This document shows, in pieces, positions 37,716 through 46,996 of a DNA stretch of 64,000 nucleotides; position 1 is the stretch's first letter; each line of letters opens with the position of its first letter. Source of the DNA: Thiosocius teredinicola (GTDB taxonomy: Bacteria; Pseudomonadota; Gammaproteobacteria; Chromatiales; Chromatiaceae); contig NZ_CP019936.1 of assembly GCF_002009425.1 (NCBI RefSeq), forward strand, positions 1,349,001-1,413,000, given 5' to 3'. Below the pieces are notes generated by a model. That model was not told the origin of the DNA. It saw only the letters and a list, made by a program, of their open reading frames with translations, and ran no database searches. The translations under genes and the position numbers were made by a program.

Positions 37716-38446
37716 AAGCACTGTTTGTGTTCACCCTGTGCTTGATCGCACCCAGCGTGTTTGCCGCGCCTGGGGTCGAGGCACTGACCGTGACGCCGGG
37801 CGAGGGCGGCGAGCAAACCTATACGTTGTCGATTCAGGTGCTGCTGCTCATGACGGCGCTCAGCATGTTGCCGGCAGCGTTGATCCTGATGACCTCGTTC
37901 ACCCGCATCATCATCGTGCTGTCGATCCTGCGCCAGGCGCTGGGCACGGCACAGACACCGTCGAATCAGGTGCTGCTCGGCCTGGCCCTGTTCCTGACGT
38001 TCTTCATCATGAGCCCGGTGTTGTCCGAGGTCTACGAGACCGCCCTGCGCCCGTACCTGGCGGACGAGATGACCGCACAGGCCGCACTCGATGCGGCGCA
38101 GATTCCGTTGCGCGAGTTCATGCTGGCGCAGACGCGCGACGATGACCTGGCCTTGTTTGCGCGCATCTCGGGCCAGGAAGAGTTCCAGGGCGAGGCCGAC
38201 GTGCCCTTTACCTTGCTGATGCCGGCCTTTGCCACCAGCGAGTTGAAGACGGCGTTTCAGATAGGCTTCCTGTTGTTCATTCCGTTCCTGGTCATCGACC
38301 TGGTCGTGGCGAGCGTGTTGATGTCGATGGGCATGATGATGCTGTCGCCGCTGATCATCTCGCTGCCGTTCAAGATCATGCTGTTCGTGCTGGTGGATGG
38401 CTGGGCGCTGGTGCTCGGTACGCTGGCGACGAGTTTTTACGTTTAG
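37712..38446 (+). CDS. fliP: Flagellar export gate protein FliP
   Basis: Export-gate core protein of 244 residues. Cleavable signal peptide ([19 protein letters not shown]) and the conserved [39 protein letters not shown] and [20 protein letters not shown]. Confidence 0.97.
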   Translation: MKALFVFTLCLIAPSVFAAPGVEALTVTPGEGGEQTYTLSIQVLLLMTALSMLPAALILMTSFTRIIIVLSILRQALGTAQTPSNQVLLGLALFLTFFIMSPVLSEVYETALRPYLADEMTAQAALDAAQIPLREFMLAQTRDDDLALFARISGQEEFQGEADVPFTLLMPAFATSELKTAFQIGFLLFIPFLVIDLVVASVLMSMGMMMLSPLIISLPFKIMLFVLVDGWALVLGTLATSFYV

Positions 38447-38455
38447 GAGACCGCG

Positions 38456-38725
38456 ATGGATGCAGATACCGTAGTGACTGTAGGTCGTCAGGCGATGGAA
38501 GTGACCATTCTGCTGGCCGCACCGATCCTGTTGGCGTCGCTCGGCGTCGGCCTGATCATCGCGATGTTCCAGGCGGCGACGCAGATCAACGAGATGACGC
38601 TGAGCTTCGTGCCGAAATTGATCGTGGTCGCGATCGTGTTGATGTCGGCCGGGCCCTGGATGCTGCGCCAGATCGTCGGTTTTACCCAGCGCCTCGTTGA
38701 GAACGTGCCGTACATCATCGGCTGA
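38456..38725 (+). CDS. fliQ: Flagellar export gate protein FliQ
   Basis: Two-helix export-gate subunit of 89 residues; GLIIAMFQAATQINEMTLSF is the family motif. Sits 9 bases after fliP and 8 bases before fliR. Confidence 0.97.
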   Translation: MDADTVVTVGRQAMEVTILLAAPILLASLGVGLIIAMFQAATQINEMTLSFVPKLIVVAIVLMSAGPWMLRQIVGFTQRLVENVPYIIG

Positions 38726-38733
38726 CGTGACGT

Positions 38734-39510
38734 ATGAACTTCACCGAGGCGCAACTCGCCCAGTGGCTGGCCGATTTCTTCTGGCCGCTGGTGCGCATCA
38801 CCGCGATGATGATGGCGGCGCCGATCTTCAGCGTGCGCCAGATCCCGGTGCAATTGCGTTTGATCCTGTCGGTGCTGATCACGTTGCTCGTGCAGCCGGT
38901 GCTCCCGAGTTCGCCGGTTGTCTCGGTATTCAGCCCGGAAGCGGTGATCATCCTGGTGCAGGAGATCGGCGTCGGCGTCGCACTCGGCCTGCTGATGCAG
39001 ATGGTGTTCGCCGCATTGATCTTCGGCGGGCAGATCATGGCGTTCAGCATGGGCCTGGGTTTTGCCAACATGATGGACCCGACCAACGGCGTACAGGTGC
39101 CGGTGATTGCGCAGTTCTGGCTGATCCTGGCAATGCTCGCCTTTCTGATGATGAACGGTCACCTGGTGCTGATCTCGGCGATCGTCGACACCTTCACCGT
39201 GATTCCGGTGGCTACCGACGGCATCAGCCGCGCCGGCATCTACGAATTGTTGAAATGGGCGTCGCGCATGTTTGCCGCCGGCATCCTGATGGCGATGCCG
39301 GTGATCATCTCGCTGTTGTTGATCAACATCGGCATGGGCGTGGTATCGCGCGCCGCGCCGCAGCTCAACATCATCGCAATCGGCTTCCCGGTAACCCTGT
39401 TGATGGGTTTCATTCTGATCTGGGTCACGCTACCGCAGGTCATGACCAACTTCGGCAACCTGGTACTCGAGGCATTCGACCAGGCGCCCGCCATCCTTAC
39501 AACGAGGTGA
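38734..39510 (+). CDS. fliR: Flagellar export gate protein FliR
   Basis: Export-gate subunit of 258 residues with about six helices; FGGQIMAFSMGLGFANMMDP is diagnostic. It completes the P-Q-R gate, and flhB follows after 6 bases. Confidence 0.96.
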   Translation: MNFTEAQLAQWLADFFWPLVRITAMMMAAPIFSVRQIPVQLRLILSVLITLLVQPVLPSSPVVSVFSPEAVIILVQEIGVGVALGLLMQMVFAALIFGGQIMAFSMGLGFANMMDPTNGVQVPVIAQFWLILAMLAFLMMNGHLVLISAIVDTFTVIPVATDGISRAGIYELLKWASRMFAAGILMAMPVIISLLLINIGMGVVSRAAPQLNIIAIGFPVTLLMGFILIWVTLPQVMTNFGNLVLEAFDQAPAILTTR

Positions 39511-39516
39511 CGTGGC

Positions 39517-40650
39517 ATGGCTGAAAACCAAGACGGTCAGGAAAAATCCCAAGACCCCACAGGCAAACGTATCGCCGATGCGCGTGAAAAAGGGCAGGTG
39601 CCGCGTTCGCGTGAGCTCAATACCGCGGCGATGACTCTGATGGGTCTGGCTACGGTGATGATGCTCGGGCCGTACTTCACCGAGAACTTCCATACGCTGT
39701 TCAACGAGCAGTTCGCACTGAAGCGCGAAGACATCTTCGATCCGAACGCGATGTTGGCCCACCTGACCAAGGCGATCGGCGATGCGCTGTTCATGCTGCT
39801 GCCGTATTTCGGCGTGATGATCGTGGTCGCGGTGGCATCGTCGATCGCGCTCGGCGGCTTCAACGTGAGTACCCAGGCGCTGCAGCCGAAGTTCAGCAAG
39901 CTCGACCCGATCAAAGGCATGGCGAAACTGTTTTCGGTACGCGGCCTGGTCGAACTGGTCAAATCGCTGGCCAAGTTCGTACTGGTCGCGGCGGCCACCG
40001 TCGCGCTGCTGTATGCCTGGTCGAACGACATCATCCGTCTGGGCGATCTCAACGTCGAACAATCGCTGATGCAGGCGATGAAGATGGTCGGTGGTGCATC
40101 GCTGTTGTTGTCGTCCACGCTGATCCTGATGGCGCTGATCGACGTGCCGTTCCAGATGCGTCAATACGTCAAAGACCTGAAGATGACGCAGCAGGAAGTG
40201 CGCGAAGAACTCAAGCAGACCGAGGGCAAACCCGAGGTCAAGAGCCGTATCCGTCGCCTGCAGATGGAGATGGCGGTACGCCGCATGATGCAGGAAGTAC
40301 CCAACGCCGATGTCATCGTTACCAACCCGACGCACTATGCCGTCGCCTTGCGTTATGACCCGGACAAGATGCGCGCGCCGATCGTCATCGCCAAAGGCAA
40401 GGAGCTGATCGCGGCCAATATTCGTGAGGTCGGTCAGGCCAACCGGGTGCCGCTGGTCGAGGCGCCGATGCTGGCACGTGCGATCTACTTCAGCACCGAA
40501 CTTCAACATCCGATACCCGGCCCCTTGTTCCTCGCGGTCGCACAGTTGCTGGCCTACGTATTTCAGTTGCGTGCCTACCGTGAGCAGGGCGGCGATATCC
40601 CGACACCGCCGCAGTCGTACCCGGTGCCGGAGGAATACCAGCATGATTGA
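39517..40650 (+). CDS. flhB: Flagellar export switch protein FlhB
   Basis: Substrate-specificity switch of 377 residues. N-terminal EKSQDPTGKRIADAREKGQV, four membrane helices, and a cytosolic domain with the autocleavage motif NPTH at 270-273 (VTNPTHYAVALRYD), intact. A 25-codon reading begins inside its last codons and bridges to flhA. Confidence 0.96.
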   Translation: MAENQDGQEKSQDPTGKRIADAREKGQVPRSRELNTAAMTLMGLATVMMLGPYFTENFHTLFNEQFALKREDIFDPNAMLAHLTKAIGDALFMLLPYFGVMIVVAVASSIALGGFNVSTQALQPKFSKLDPIKGMAKLFSVRGLVELVKSLAKFVLVAAATVALLYAWSNDIIRLGDLNVEQSLMQAMKMVGGASLLLSSTLILMALIDVPFQMRQYVKDLKMTQQEVREELKQTEGKPEVKSRIRRLQMEMAVRRMMQEVPNADVIVTNPTHYAVALRYDPDKMRAPIVIAKGKELIAANIREVGQANRVPLVEAPMLARAIYFSTELQHPIPGPLFLAVAQLLAYVFQLRAYREQGGDIPTPPQSYPVPEEYQHD

Positions 40651-40720
40651 TCGCAGCTTTATCGCAACTCTGATGCCCGGCGTTGTGCCGGCGATGCGCA
40701 CCCACGGAGGGCCGGCATGA
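40643..40720 (+). CDS. Possible 25-residue bridging mini-gene between flhB and flhA
   Basis: An ATG at 40643 lies eight bases after GGAGGA, overlaps the flhB stop, and opens 25 codons (MIDRSFIATLMPGVVPAMRT then HGGPA). Its TGA overlaps the tandem ATGATG of flhA. Both joins favour translational coupling. Whether a peptide accumulates or the reading only carries ribosomes to flhA is unknown. Confidence 0.35.
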   Translation: MIDRSFIATLMPGVVPAMRTHGGPA

Positions 40721-42864
40721 TGGACCAGGTCATGGGTGTCTTCCGCCAGGTCGGTGCACGCGGTATGGGTGCGCCGCTGGTCATCCTCATGCTGCTGGCG
40801 ATGATCGTGCTGCCGTTGCCGGCGTTCCTGCTCGATCTGTTCTTCACCTTCAACATCGCGCTGTCGCTGGTGGTGTTGCTGGTCACCGTGTATGCCTTGC
40901 GGCCGCTCGATTTTGCGATGTTCCCGTCGATGCTGCTGGTCGCCACGCTGTTGCGCCTGGCGTTGAACGTGGCGTCGACGCGTATCGTGTTGCTCGAAGG
41001 GCATAACGGCGGCGACGCGGCGGGTAAGGTCATCGAGGCCTTCGGTGAGTTCGTCATCGGTGGCAACTATGCCGTCGGCCTGGTGGTGTTCGCGATTCTG
41101 GTGATCATCAACTTCGTCGTGGTCACCAAGGGCGCGGGGCGCGTATCCGAGGTTTCCGCGCGCTTCACCTTGGACGCCATGCCCGGTAAACAGATGGCGA
41201 TCGACGCCGATCTGAACTCCGGTCTGATCGACCAGGAAGAGGCGCGCACGCGGCGCGAAGAGATCTCCAGCGAGGCCGACTTTTACGGCGCGATGGACGG
41301 TGCCTCGAAGTTCGTCCGCGGCGATGCGATTGCCGGCATCCTGATCCTGGTGATCAATATCATCGGCGGCCTGGCCATCGGCATGGGCCAGCACGATCTC
41401 GATTTCGGTACGGCCGTGCGCAACTACGCCCTGCTGACCATTGGTGACGGCCTGGTCGCCCAGTTGCCGTCGCTGTTGCTGTCGACCTCGGCGGCGATCA
41501 TCGTCACCCGCGTGTCGAGCGCCGAAGACCTCGGCAGCCAGGTATCCACCCAGCTGCTCGACAATCCGCGCGCGCTGGCGATCACCGCCGCGATCCTGGT
41601 CATGCTCGGCCTGATCCCCGGCATGCCGAACCTGGTGTTCCTGCTGCTCGGCGGCGGCATCGCCGGACTGGCCTACATGATCGCCAAGCGCAAGCAGGAA
41701 GGTCAGGCCGAGCCGGCACTGGCCGGCGCTGTTGCTGCCACCGCCACCGCAACTGCGGCCGGCGCCCCCGGCCACGACCTGGTGCCGGCCGATGACTCGG
41801 GCGAGATGCGTGAACTGACCTGGCAGGATGTGCAGCCGGTCGACGTGATCGGCCTGGAGGTCGGCTATCGCCTGATCCCGCTGGTCGATCGTGACCAGGG
41901 CGGGCAGTTGATGAACCGCATCAAGGGTGTGCGCAAGAAGCTGTCTCAGGAACTCGGCTTCCTGGTGCAGTCGGTGCACATCCGCGACAACCTCGATCTG
42001 TCGCCCAATGCCTACCGCATCACGCTCAACGGTGTGCCGGTCGGCGAGGCAGAAGTGTTCGTCGATCGCGATATGGCGATCAACCCCGGTCGCGTGTTCG
42101 GCGAGCTCAAGGGCACGCCGACCACCGATCCGGCGTTCGGTCTCGACGCGGTGTGGATCGATGCCGCGCAGCGCGATCAGGCACAGACCATGGGCTATAC
42201 GGTGGTCGATGCCAGCACCGTGGTCGCCACCCATATGAGCGAGCTGTTGCACTCGCATGCGCATGAACTGCTCGGTCACGACGAGGTGCAGCAGCTGCTC
42301 GACAACCTGGCCGAATCGGCGCCGAAGCTGGTCGAGGACCTGGTGCCCAAGCTGTTGCCGTTGGCGGTGGTGTTGCGCGTGCTGCAGAACCTGCTTCAGG
42401 AAGGTGTGCCGATCCGCGACATGCGCACGATTGCCGAAACGCTGGCGGAGCAGGCGACGAAAAGTCAAGATGCCGGCACTTTGACGGCTTCCGTCAGGGT
42501 CGCCCTGTCACGTTCCATCGTTCAGCAAGTCATTGGTCCTATTGGAGAAATTCCGGTAATCGTTCTCGAGCCCGGATTGGAACGCCTCTTGCAACAGACC
42601 CTCGCGAACGCAGGAGAGGATGGTGCCGGTGTCGAGCCGGGAATGCTCGAACAGCTGCAGACGGCGATGCAGGAGACAGCTCGCCAGCAGGAGATCAGCG
42701 GACAGGAAAGTGTCTTGTTGGTCGCCGCAGCGATACGCCCCTGGATGGCCAAGTTTGCCCGCCACAGCGTACCGGGATTACGCGTCCTCTCTTACAACGA
42801 GATACCCGATAACCGGCAGATAAAAGTGATCAGCACGATCGGCCGGAATTCGAAAGAGCCCTGA
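40717..42864 (+). CDS. flhA: Flagellar export gate protein FlhA
   Basis: Nonameric export-gate protein of 715 residues. The N-terminal half has about eight helices with LFFTFNIALSLVVLLVTVYA and the FHIPEP-region FPSMLLVATLLRLALNVAST. ARFTLDAMPGKQMAIDADLN is the conserved cytosolic loop. The C-terminal half is the docking platform for export substrates. Starts with a double ATG (40717 and 40720). Confidence 0.97.
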   Translation: MMDQVMGVFRQVGARGMGAPLVILMLLAMIVLPLPAFLLDLFFTFNIALSLVVLLVTVYALRPLDFAMFPSMLLVATLLRLALNVASTRIVLLEGHNGGDAAGKVIEAFGEFVIGGNYAVGLVVFAILVIINFVVVTKGAGRVSEVSARFTLDAMPGKQMAIDADLNSGLIDQEEARTRREEISSEADFYGAMDGASKFVRGDAIAGILILVINIIGGLAIGMGQHDLDFGTAVRNYALLTIGDGLVAQLPSLLLSTSAAIIVTRVSSAEDLGSQVSTQLLDNPRALAITAAILVMLGLIPGMPNLVFLLLGGGIAGLAYMIAKRKQEGQAEPALAGAVAATATATAAGAPGHDLVPADDSGEMRELTWQDVQPVDVIGLEVGYRLIPLVDRDQGGQLMNRIKGVRKKLSQELGFLVQSVHIRDNLDLSPNAYRITLNGVPVGEAEVFVDRDMAINPGRVFGELKGTPTTDPAFGLDAVWIDAAQRDQAQTMGYTVVDASTVVATHMSELLHSHAHELLGHDEVQQLLDNLAESAPKLVEDLVPKLLPLAVVLRVLQNLLQEGVPIRDMRTIAETLAEQATKSQDAGTLTASVRVALSRSIVQQVIGPIGEIPVIVLEPGLERLLQQTLANAGEDGAGVEPGMLEQLQTAMQETARQQEISGQESVLLVAAAIRPWMAKFARHSVPGLRVLSYNEIPDNRQIKVISTIGRNSKEP

Positions 42865-42905
42865 GGGCCGCCACGGCGGTCCCGGCCAAACGAGGACCGC
42901 CGGAC

Positions 42906-44093
42906 ATGAAAATCAAGCGCTTTGTTGCCCAGGATATGCGCCAAGCCCTTCGCATGGTTCGCGATGCGCTCGGCGAGGACGCCGTGATCCTGTCGAACAA
43001 ATCGGTCGAGGGTGGCGTCGAACTGACCGCCGCGGTCGACCTGGTCGAGCATGACGTCGAAGAAACCGCCGATCAGCGCATTCCTACCCAGCAACACAAG
43101 CCGGCGCGCAACGAAAGCCAGGTCTCCGAGTCCTTGTACGCCAACCACGATGACTCGGCTGCGCTCGACGAGATGCGTCGCGAGATGCAGAACCTGCGTC
43201 GTTGGATGCAGGCCGAACTGAGCGGCATGAGCTGGTACGACCTCGGTCAGCGTGCGCCGCACTCTCAAGAACTTCTCGCTCGCCTGATGTCGCTCGGACT
43301 GAGCGCTGACCTTGCACGCAGCCTGTCGGAGCGGGTGCGCGATATCGAGGTGGTCGACCAGGCGTGGCGCAAGGCGCTGTACCTGCTGGCCAGTGACCTG
43401 CGGGTGCACGACACCGATGTACTCGACCGCGGCGGCATCGTCGCCCTGGTTGGCCCGACCGGCGTCGGCAAGACCACCACGATTGCCAAGATGGCGGCAC
43501 GTTTCGCCTTGCGTTACGGCCACCGCAGCGTTGCATTGATCACCACCGACAGCTATCGCATCGGCGCACGCGATCAACTGCAGACCTATGCGCGCATCCT
43601 CAACGTGCCGGTACGCACCGCGACCACGCCTGAAGAGATGGAAGAGGCGTTGAATATGTTGGGCGATCGTCGCCTGATCCTGATCGATACCGCCGGCATG
43701 TCGGCGGCGCACGAGCGCATCATCGATCAGCGCGAAACCCTGATGGCTGCCGGCCATCATTTGACGACTTTGTTGGCCCTTTCGGCGACCACCGAGGCGG
43801 CGGCCGTGCAACGTGCACTGCGCCTGTTCGCCGACTTCCGTCCGGACGCCTGTGTGCTGACCAAACTCGACGAGGCCGCCAGCCTGGGCAGCCTGATGTC
43901 GGCACTGATCCAGGCCGACCTGCCGATGGCGTTCGTGACCGACGGCCAGCGTGTGCCGGAAGACCTGCAGACCGCCAAGGCGCATCCGCTGGTGACTCGC
44001 GCAGCCGAGCTGTTGAACGAAAACCCGAACGATATCGACGCCGGCTATGCGGCTCTGGCTCTGGGAGGAGTGCATTCACATGCTAACGCCTGA
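42906..44093 (+). CDS. flhF: Flagellar-placement GTPase FlhF
   Basis: SRP-type GTPase of 395 residues that recruits the first flagellar parts to the cell pole. N-terminal MKIKRFVAQDMRQALRMVRD, G1 VGPTGVGKTTTIAKMAARFA, then LITTDSYRIGARDQLQTYAR and VLTKLDEAASLGSL. FlhF points to a polar or polar-tuft flagellum. It overlaps flhG. Confidence 0.96.
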   Translation: MKIKRFVAQDMRQALRMVRDALGEDAVILSNKSVEGGVELTAAVDLVEHDVEETADQRIPTQQHKPARNESQVSESLYANHDDSAALDEMRREMQNLRRWMQAELSGMSWYDLGQRAPHSQELLARLMSLGLSADLARSLSERVRDIEVVDQAWRKALYLLASDLRVHDTDVLDRGGIVALVGPTGVGKTTTIAKMAARFALRYGHRSVALITTDSYRIGARDQLQTYARILNVPVRTATTPEEMEEALNMLGDRRLILIDTAGMSAAHERIIDQRETLMAAGHHLTTLLALSATTEAAAVQRALRLFADFRPDACVLTKLDEAASLGSLMSALIQADLPMAFVTDGQRVPEDLQTAKAHPLVTRAAELLNENPNDIDAGYAALALGGVHSHANA

Positions 44094-44967
44094 AACCCAT
44101 GTTGATCAGGCTACCGGTCTGCGCCAGATGGTAAACCCACGTCCGGTGCGCGCAATTGCCGTTACCGGTGGCAAGGGCGGCGTCGGCAAGACCAACGTCT
44201 CCGTGAATCTCGGCGTTGCGGCGGCAGAGATCGGCAAGAAGGTGATGCTGCTCGATGCCGATCTGGGCCTGGCGAATATCGACGTTGTGCTCGGTCTGCA
44301 CCCGCAGCACGACCTGTCGCACGTGATGCGCGGCGAGTGCAGCCTGGAAGACGTGCTGGTCGAAGGCCCGAACGGCATGAAGGTGATTCCGGGTGCCTCG
44401 GGCGTGCAGTCGTTGGCCGAGTTGAGCCCGGCCGAGCATACCGGCCTGATTCGCGCGTTCAGCGAACTGGCGGCCGACACCGAGCTGCTGATCGTGGATA
44501 CCGCGGCCGGCATCTCGGATACGGTGTTGAGCTTCTCGCGCGCGTCGCACGAGATTGTGGTTGTGGTGTGTGACGAACCGGCGTCGATCACGGATGCGTA
44601 CGCCATTATCAAGTTGTTGAACCGTGACTATGGCCATCAGCGTTTCCGGATCCTGGCCAACATGATCCGCAGCGCGCAGGAAGGCCGCGAGTTGTATACC
44701 AAGATGTGCCGGGTCACCGACCGGTACCTCGACGTCACCCTGAGCTTCATGGGTGCGATTCCTTTCGATGAGAGTGTGCGCAAAGCCGTACGGGCGCAAA
44801 AGCCGGTAGTACAGGCGTTCCCTCGCAGCAAGGCTGCGCAGGTGTTTCGCAGCCTGGCCAAAAAAATAGAAACATGGCCGCAGCCGAGCGGTGCAAATGG
44901 CCAGGTGCAGTTCTTCGTCGAGCGTCTTATCAAATATTCCAGTGACTATGGGGAGATGGTGCTGTGA
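44080..44967 (+). CDS. flhG: Flagellar-number ATPase FlhG (FleN)
   Basis: MinD-like ATPase of 295 residues that limits the number of polar flagella and, in Pseudomonas as FleN, restrains FleQ. Deviant Walker A VTGGKGGVGKTNVSVNLG, LLDADLGLANIDVVLGL, LLIVDTAAGISDTVL. ATG 44080 follows GGGAGGAG and overlaps the end of flhF by 14 bases; the longer reading to 44047 is a shadow. It overlaps fliA by 4 bases. Confidence 0.95.
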   Translation: MLTPETHVDQATGLRQMVNPRPVRAIAVTGGKGGVGKTNVSVNLGVAAAEIGKKVMLLDADLGLANIDVVLGLHPQHDLSHVMRGECSLEDVLVEGPNGMKVIPGASGVQSLAELSPAEHTGLIRAFSELAADTELLIVDTAAGISDTVLSFSRASHEIVVVVCDEPASITDAYAIIKLLNRDYGHQRFRILANMIRSAQEGRELYTKMCRVTDRYLDVTLSFMGAIPFDESVRKAVRAQKPVVQAFPRSKAAQVFRSLAKKIETWPQPSGANGQVQFFVERLIKYSSDYGEMVL

Positions 44968-45728
44968 GCAATCTTGCAACTTATGATGCAGTTAAAGACC
45001 AAAGTTTTGATGACCTGGTGACCCGGCATGCGCCGCTGGTAAAACGCATCGCCTACCACCTGATGAACCGTCTGCCGCCGTCGGTGCAGGCCGAAGATCT
45101 CATTCAGGCGGGCATGATTGGTTTGATCGAGGCCAGCCGCAACTACGATGCGAGCCAGGGTGCGAGCTTCGAAACCTACGCCGGCATCCGTATTCGCGGC
45201 GCGATGCTCGACGAGATCCGCCGTTCCGACTGGACGCCGCGTTCGGTACACCGCAAGGCGCGCATGGTCGCCGATGCGATGCGTGAGATCGAGAACACCG
45301 AAGGGCGTGACGCACGTGATGTCGAGGTTGCCGAATCGCTCGGCATGTCGATCGAGGAATACCACCAGGTTCTGCAGGACGCGTCGGGTGCGCGCATCTT
45401 CAGCTACGAAGAACTGAGTGAAGTGGGCGAGGTTGTGCCGCACGAAGGCGGCGCCACGGCCGCACGCACGCGTAACTCGCTCGAAGACGGTCCCGACCGC
45501 GGCCTGGAAAAGAGCCGTTTCCGCGAAGCCCTCGGCGATGCCATCGCCAGCCTGCCGGAACGCGAGCGCCTCGTAATTGCCCTGTATTACGACGAAGAGC
45601 TGAACCTGCGCGAGATCGGCCAGGTGCTCGGCGTGAGCGAATCACGCGTCTGCCAGATACACAGTCAGGCCGCATTGCGTTTGCGTTCGCGTCTGGGCGA
45701 GTGGCTGCCCGAAGACGGGCTCAAATAA
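44964..45728 (+). CDS. fliA: Flagellar sigma factor FliA (sigma-28)
   Basis: RNA polymerase sigma factor of 254 residues for late flagellar and chemotaxis genes. Region 2 VQAEDLIQAGMIGLIEASRN and FETYAGIRIRGAMLDEIRRS, region 4 RLVIALYYDEELNLREIGQV. GTG start at 44964 overlaps the flhG stop. Three candidate target promoters lie in this window (8245, 21603, 45751). Confidence 0.97.
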   Translation: MSNLATYDAVKDQSFDDLVTRHAPLVKRIAYHLMNRLPPSVQAEDLIQAGMIGLIEASRNYDASQGASFETYAGIRIRGAMLDEIRRSDWTPRSVHRKARMVADAMREIENTEGRDARDVEVAESLGMSIEEYHQVLQDASGARIFSYEELSEVGEVVPHEGGATAARTRNSLEDGPDRGLEKSRFREALGDAIASLPERERLVIALYYDEELNLREIGQVLGVSESRVCQIHSQAALRLRSRLGEWLPEDGLK

Positions 45729-45750
45729 GCTTTTTCAAGAAAAAAATCCC

Positions 45751-45777
45751 TACGGTTTTTCGGCGTAGTGCCGATAC
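45751..45777 (+). promoter_or_regulatory. Sigma-28 promoter of the cheYZAB gene block
   Basis: TACGGTTT, 11 bases, GCCGATAC: close to TAAAGTTT-N11-GCCGATAA, located just after fliA and 66 bases before the cheY start. Confidence 0.78.
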
Positions 45778-45842
45778 GCCGGATGAATCAATTAATCGGG
45801 CCTTTTCGTCGGGGCCACATTGTCTGATGTGCGGAGGTTGCT

Positions 45843-46229
45843 TTGGACAAGAACATGAAGATCCTTGTTGTGGACGACTTCTCCACGATGCGCCGGATTA
45901 TCAAAAACCTGCTGCGGGATCTTGGCTTCACCAATACACAGGAAGCTGACGATGGCATGACCGCGCTACCGCTGCTGCAGAGTGGAAATTTCGACTTTCT
46001 GATCACCGACTGGAACATGCCCGGTATGCAGGGTATCGACCTGCTCAAGGCCGTGCGCGCCGACGAAAAACTCAAGTCCCTGCCGGTACTGATGGTTACT
46101 GCCGAGTCGAAGCGCGAACAGATCGTCGAAGCTGCCCAGGCGGGCGTCAACGGTTACGTTGTCAAGCCGTTCACTGCCGGCACGCTGGAAGAAAAGATCA
46201 ACAAGATCTTTGAGCGCGTCGCGGCCTGA
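45843..46229 (+). CDS. cheY: Chemotaxis response regulator CheY
   Basis: Diffusible signal from the receptor array to FliM, 128 residues. D11-D12 pocket, phospho-acceptor D56 in TDWNMPG, Thr in LMVTAESK and Lys in YVVKPFT. TTG start at 45843, eight bases after GGAGG, is preferred; an internal ATG four codons later is possible. First gene after the sigma-28 promoter. Confidence 0.95.
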   Translation: MDKNMKILVVDDFSTMRRIIKNLLRDLGFTNTQEADDGMTALPLLQSGNFDFLITDWNMPGMQGIDLLKAVRADEKLKSLPVLMVTAESKREQIVEAAQAGVNGYVVKPFTAGTLEEKINKIFERVAA

Positions 46230-46237
46230 TCAGCACT

Positions 46238-46993
46238 ATGGAAACCCTAATGGCACAGAATCCCGAGCAAGTAAGCGAAAAACTGGAGCTGGCCAAAACG
46301 TTGGTCGATCACTTGGAATCCGGCAGCGAGGATGCAGCGATTTCGGTTATCGCACAGCTTGCAGGTTTCCGTGACAGCATGTTGTTTCAGGAAGTGGGCC
46401 GGCTGACCCGTGAGCTGCATGATTCGATCAATGGCTTTGTGATGGACGCCCAGTTGGCGAACATCGCCGAGACTGAGATGCCGAACGCGGCGGAACGACT
46501 GGAATACGTTATTCAGACTACCGAACAGGCGGCCAACACCACGCTCGGCGCGGTTGAGGACAGCCTGCCGCTGGCCGATACCCTGCGCAACGATGCGCAC
46601 CACCTGTCGGAACAGTGGGACAAATTCAATTCGCGCCAGATGACGGTCGACGACTTCCGTGATCTGAGCACAGAGATCAGCAAGTTTCTCGGTGCCACGC
46701 AGGCCAATTCAGAGGCACTGCACAGCAAGCTGTCGGAAGTGCTGATGGCCCAGGGTTATCAGGATCTGACCGGCCAGGTGATCCGCAAGGTGATCAAGCT
46801 GGTCAACGATGTGGAAGGCAAGCTGGTCGAGCTGGTTCGCTTGTCGGGTGCCAAAGCGAAGCCGAAAGATGAAGAACAGCCTAGCGGCCCGGATATCACG
46901 GCGGAAGGGCCGGCAGTACCGGGTGTCGACAAAGGCGATGTGGTTAGCGGTCAAGACGACGTCGATGACCTGCTCTCAAGTTTGGGGTTCTAA
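46238..46993 (+). CDS. cheZ: CheY-P phosphatase CheZ
   Basis: Helical protein of 251 residues that removes phosphate from CheY. The active-site motif AQGYQDLTGQVIRKV has the catalytic Gln and Asp. The C-terminal DDVDDLLSSLGF is the CheY-tethering peptide, joined by a long flexible linker. ATG 46238 or 46250. Confidence 0.95.
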   Translation: METLMAQNPEQVSEKLELAKTLVDHLESGSEDAAISVIAQLAGFRDSMLFQEVGRLTRELHDSINGFVMDAQLANIAETEMPNAAERLEYVIQTTEQAANTTLGAVEDSLPLADTLRNDAHHLSEQWDKFNSRQMTVDDFRDLSTEISKFLGATQANSEALHSKLSEVLMAQGYQDLTGQVIRKVIKLVNDVEGKLVELVRLSGAKAKPKDEEQPSGPDITAEGPAVPGVDKGDVVSGQDDVDDLLSSLGF

Positions 46994-46996
46994 ACG

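Noticed and set aside
39430-42468. 1012-codon open reading on the minus strand opposite flhB/flhA
   Set aside because: Shadow of GC-rich codon use; His/Gln/Arg/Asp-rich translation with no domain, opposite two certain genes.
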